Below are positions 31,438 to 32,717 of a stretch of 32,717 nt of DNA, piece after piece. The DNA comes from Candidatus Aminicenantota bacterium (GTDB lineage Bacteria; Acidobacteriota; Aminicenantia; Aminicenantales; UBA4085): positions 1-32,717 of the forward strand of contig JAUYDS010000077.1 in assembly GCA_030691735.1 (NCBI GenBank), written 5' to 3'. Each line of letters opens with the position of its first letter. Positions within the stretch are counted from its first letter, which is position 1. A model generated the notes under the pieces. That model did not search any database. It saw nothing but the letters and a program-made list of their open reading frames with translations, and had not been told where the DNA came from. The position numbers were made by a program, and so were the translations under genes.

Positions 31438-32717
31438 TTATTCCCGGGCAGGATTAGAAAACCCGCTTGCGTTCCCTCCCGAATCGAGGGCCCTGATCAC
31501 ATAAATACATTTTTCGCTGAACGACAGATTCCGGTCCTGGTATTCGACGGCGCTGCCGGCGAGGGAGGCGATGAGTTTGTATGCGGAATCGTCTTGATCG
31601 TCTTTTTTCCGGAAAATATTATATTGGGCGATGGTGACGGTCGTGTTCAGCGGATTCGCCTGCCAGGAAACCACGTTGATTTTTTCTCTCCGAAACAACG
31701 AATTGTTGACGACGGTTTTACAGGCGGCGGCCAGCGGCGGGAAGGTGCTGATTTCGGTCACGAACTCCGAGCGCTCGCTTTCTTTTGCATAAGGGTCCAG
31801 AGGGATCGTCGTCAGGCCGTAGGTGAACTTCTGGTTCAGGGGAAGTTCCCTGTCCATGTATTGGAACGTCTCCGGGGAAACCGAGGCGATTTTCGCAAAA
31901 TCGCCGTCCGATAGATTGGCTCTTTTGCGGTAAATCCAATACTCCTTGAGTTCAATTCCGGCGTTCTCGGGGTTTCTGGACCAAATGAGCGTGTTGATTT
32001 TATTGGTTTGGGAGGCATCGAGCCCGGTCTCCAGAGCGGGGTCCAGAGGAGGCTTGGGGACGGGAATGAGAATGAAATTGGACTTGATCGTCATATAGTG
32101 ATCCACGGTGATGGTGATGGGATTGGCATTTCCGAAAGCATCTCCATACCAAGCACTGAGTCGATACCCGGCCTCCGCAATGGCCCTGACGCTGACGCTG
32201 CTGCCTTTATCGTAACGATACGTCCCCGGACTCGGATCGGTCGTTCCTCCGGAACTGGTTTGGATAACCAGCGTGGATTGTTCGGTGAAATTGGCCTTGA
32301 CCGTCATGTCGTGATCCACGGTGATGGTGATGGGATTGGCATCTCCGAAAGCATCTCCCGACCAAGCACTGAATCGAAACTCGGCCCCCGCAATGGCCCT
32401 GACGCTGATCCGGCTGCCTCTACCGTAACGATATGTCCCCGGACTCGGATCTGTCGTTCCTCCGGGACCGGCTTGGATAACCAGCGTGATTTGGCCGGCG
32501 AAATTGGCCTGGATCGTCATATCGCGATCCAACGTGACGGTCACGGTCGTGGCATTTCCGGAAGCATCACCCGACCAAGAGCTCAATTGATACCCGGCGT
32601 CCGGGATGGCCCTGACGCTGACGCTGCTGCCTTTGGGGTAACGATAGGAACCCGGGCTCGGGCTTGTCGTTCCTCCGGAACTGGTTTGGATCGTCAACGT
32701 TTGTTTTTCGGTGGTGA
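31438..32717 (-). CDS. Repeat-containing secreted/surface protein (N-terminus outside window)
   Basis: The frame runs off the right edge, so signal peptide and start are not seen. Three tandem 71-residue repeats (TLxIQxxxGGTTxPSPGxYR … WSGDA … VDHDMT(V/I)KANF) match the bacterial repeat family with the GxxxxPxxGxYxxG and 'W.GD….(T)V.m….V.A.F' pattern (InlB/Flg_new-like beta domains). They are followed by two fibronectin type III-like domains (about residues 215-310 and 325-419; each with a WxxNP…Y-I(Y/F)RK core). No enzymatic domain is visible. It is likely extracellular and adhesive or a module of a larger enzyme. Upstream sequence would settle this. Confidence 0.8.
   Translation of the reverse strand, partial: TTEKQTLTIQTSSGGTTSPSPGSYRYPKGSSVSVRAIPDAGYQLSSWSGDASGNATTVTVTLDRDMTIQANFAGQITLVIQAGPGGTTDPSPGTYRYGRGSRISVRAIAGAEFRFSAWSGDAFGDANPITITVDHDMTVKANFTEQSTLVIQTSSGGTTDPSPGTYRYDKGSSVSVRAIAEAGYRLSAWYGDAFGNANPITITVDHYMTIKSNFILIPVPKPPLDPALETGLDASQTNKINTLIWSRNPENAGIELKEYWIYRKRANLSDGDFAKIASVSPETFQYMDRELPLNQKFTYGLTTIPLDPYAKESERSEFVTEISTFPPLAAACKTVVNNSLFRREKINVVSWQANPLNTTVTIAQYNIFRKKDDQDDSAYKLIASLAGSAVEYQDRNLSFSEKCIYVIRALDSGGNASGFSNPARE
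32062..32700 (-). repeat. Three tandem 213-bp coding repeats
   Basis: Repeat units 32488-32700, 32275-32487 and 32062-32274 encode 71 residues each. Units 2 and 3 are closest to each other, including long identical stretches around ATCCACGGTGATGGTGATGG, so they probably arose by recent duplication. Confidence 0.85.

Noticed and set aside
32062-32700. CRISPR-like array in the tandem repeats
   Set aside because: The units are 213-bp, in frame, and encode a protein domain without short spacers.

Overview
The window is GC-rich bacterial DNA. The best guess is a strictly anaerobic member of the Aminicenantes/Acidobacteriota. This rests on the gene set (a DUF6677-like membrane protein beside ftsEX, a RodZ-like–NtrY–NtrX–recO run, paired secreted M16 peptidases, many Fe-S oxidoreductases) and on how individual proteins read. 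No 16S rRNA or tRNA is present to settle it, so the assignment is an inference.

Positions 1-7800 (+ strand) hold a truncated IS4-type transposase, two small membrane proteins, ftsE-ftsX, then a tight operon: RodZ-like protein, NtrY-like sensor kinase, NtrC/NtrX-like regulator and recO. Several genes here have a -10 element only 7-16 bases before the start codon, suggesting leaderless or near-leaderless mRNAs. ftsX has no ATG/GTG/TTG start that would keep its first membrane helix.

Positions 7800-14060 hold a UbiA-family prenyltransferase and a small membrane protein (- strand), an MFS transporter overlapping a lipid-kinase-like gene (+), and a nitroreductase and a secreted TPR/aspartyl-protease-like protein (-). 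Positions 14100-14940 are a small gene graveyard: an M14 carboxypeptidase relic with its catalytic centre deleted, and a probable tail of a radical-SAM gene.

Positions 14977-25745 are the centrepiece: a ten-gene, same-strand redox cluster. It encodes a Cys-rich protein, a DRTGG-like protein, a large NuoG/formate-dehydrogenase-like Fe-S protein without the Mo ligand, NfnA- and NfnB-like flavoproteins, a second DRTGG-like protein, an RsbW-like ATPase, a sensory-type [FeFe]-hydrogenase homologue, and NuoE/NuoF-like (HydC/HydB, 'BfuCB-type') subunits. It starts after a consensus -35 box in an AT-rich island and ends at a hairpin plus T-rich tract. No catalytic HydA is encoded. The most economical reading is an electron-bifurcating NAD(H)/NADP(H)/ferredoxin transhydrogenase that joins Nfn-type and Hyd/Nuo-type modules (comparable to the Stn transhydrogenase of Sporomusa), with a built-in H2- or redox-sensing regulatory module.

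Positions 25750-32717 (- strand) hold a pair of secreted M16 zinc peptidases (one catalytic, one not) driven from a promoter inside a decayed TPR gene, an acyl-CoA thioesterase, a GT2 and a GT9 glycosyltransferase, and a surface/secreted protein with three 71-residue repeats that runs off the right edge.
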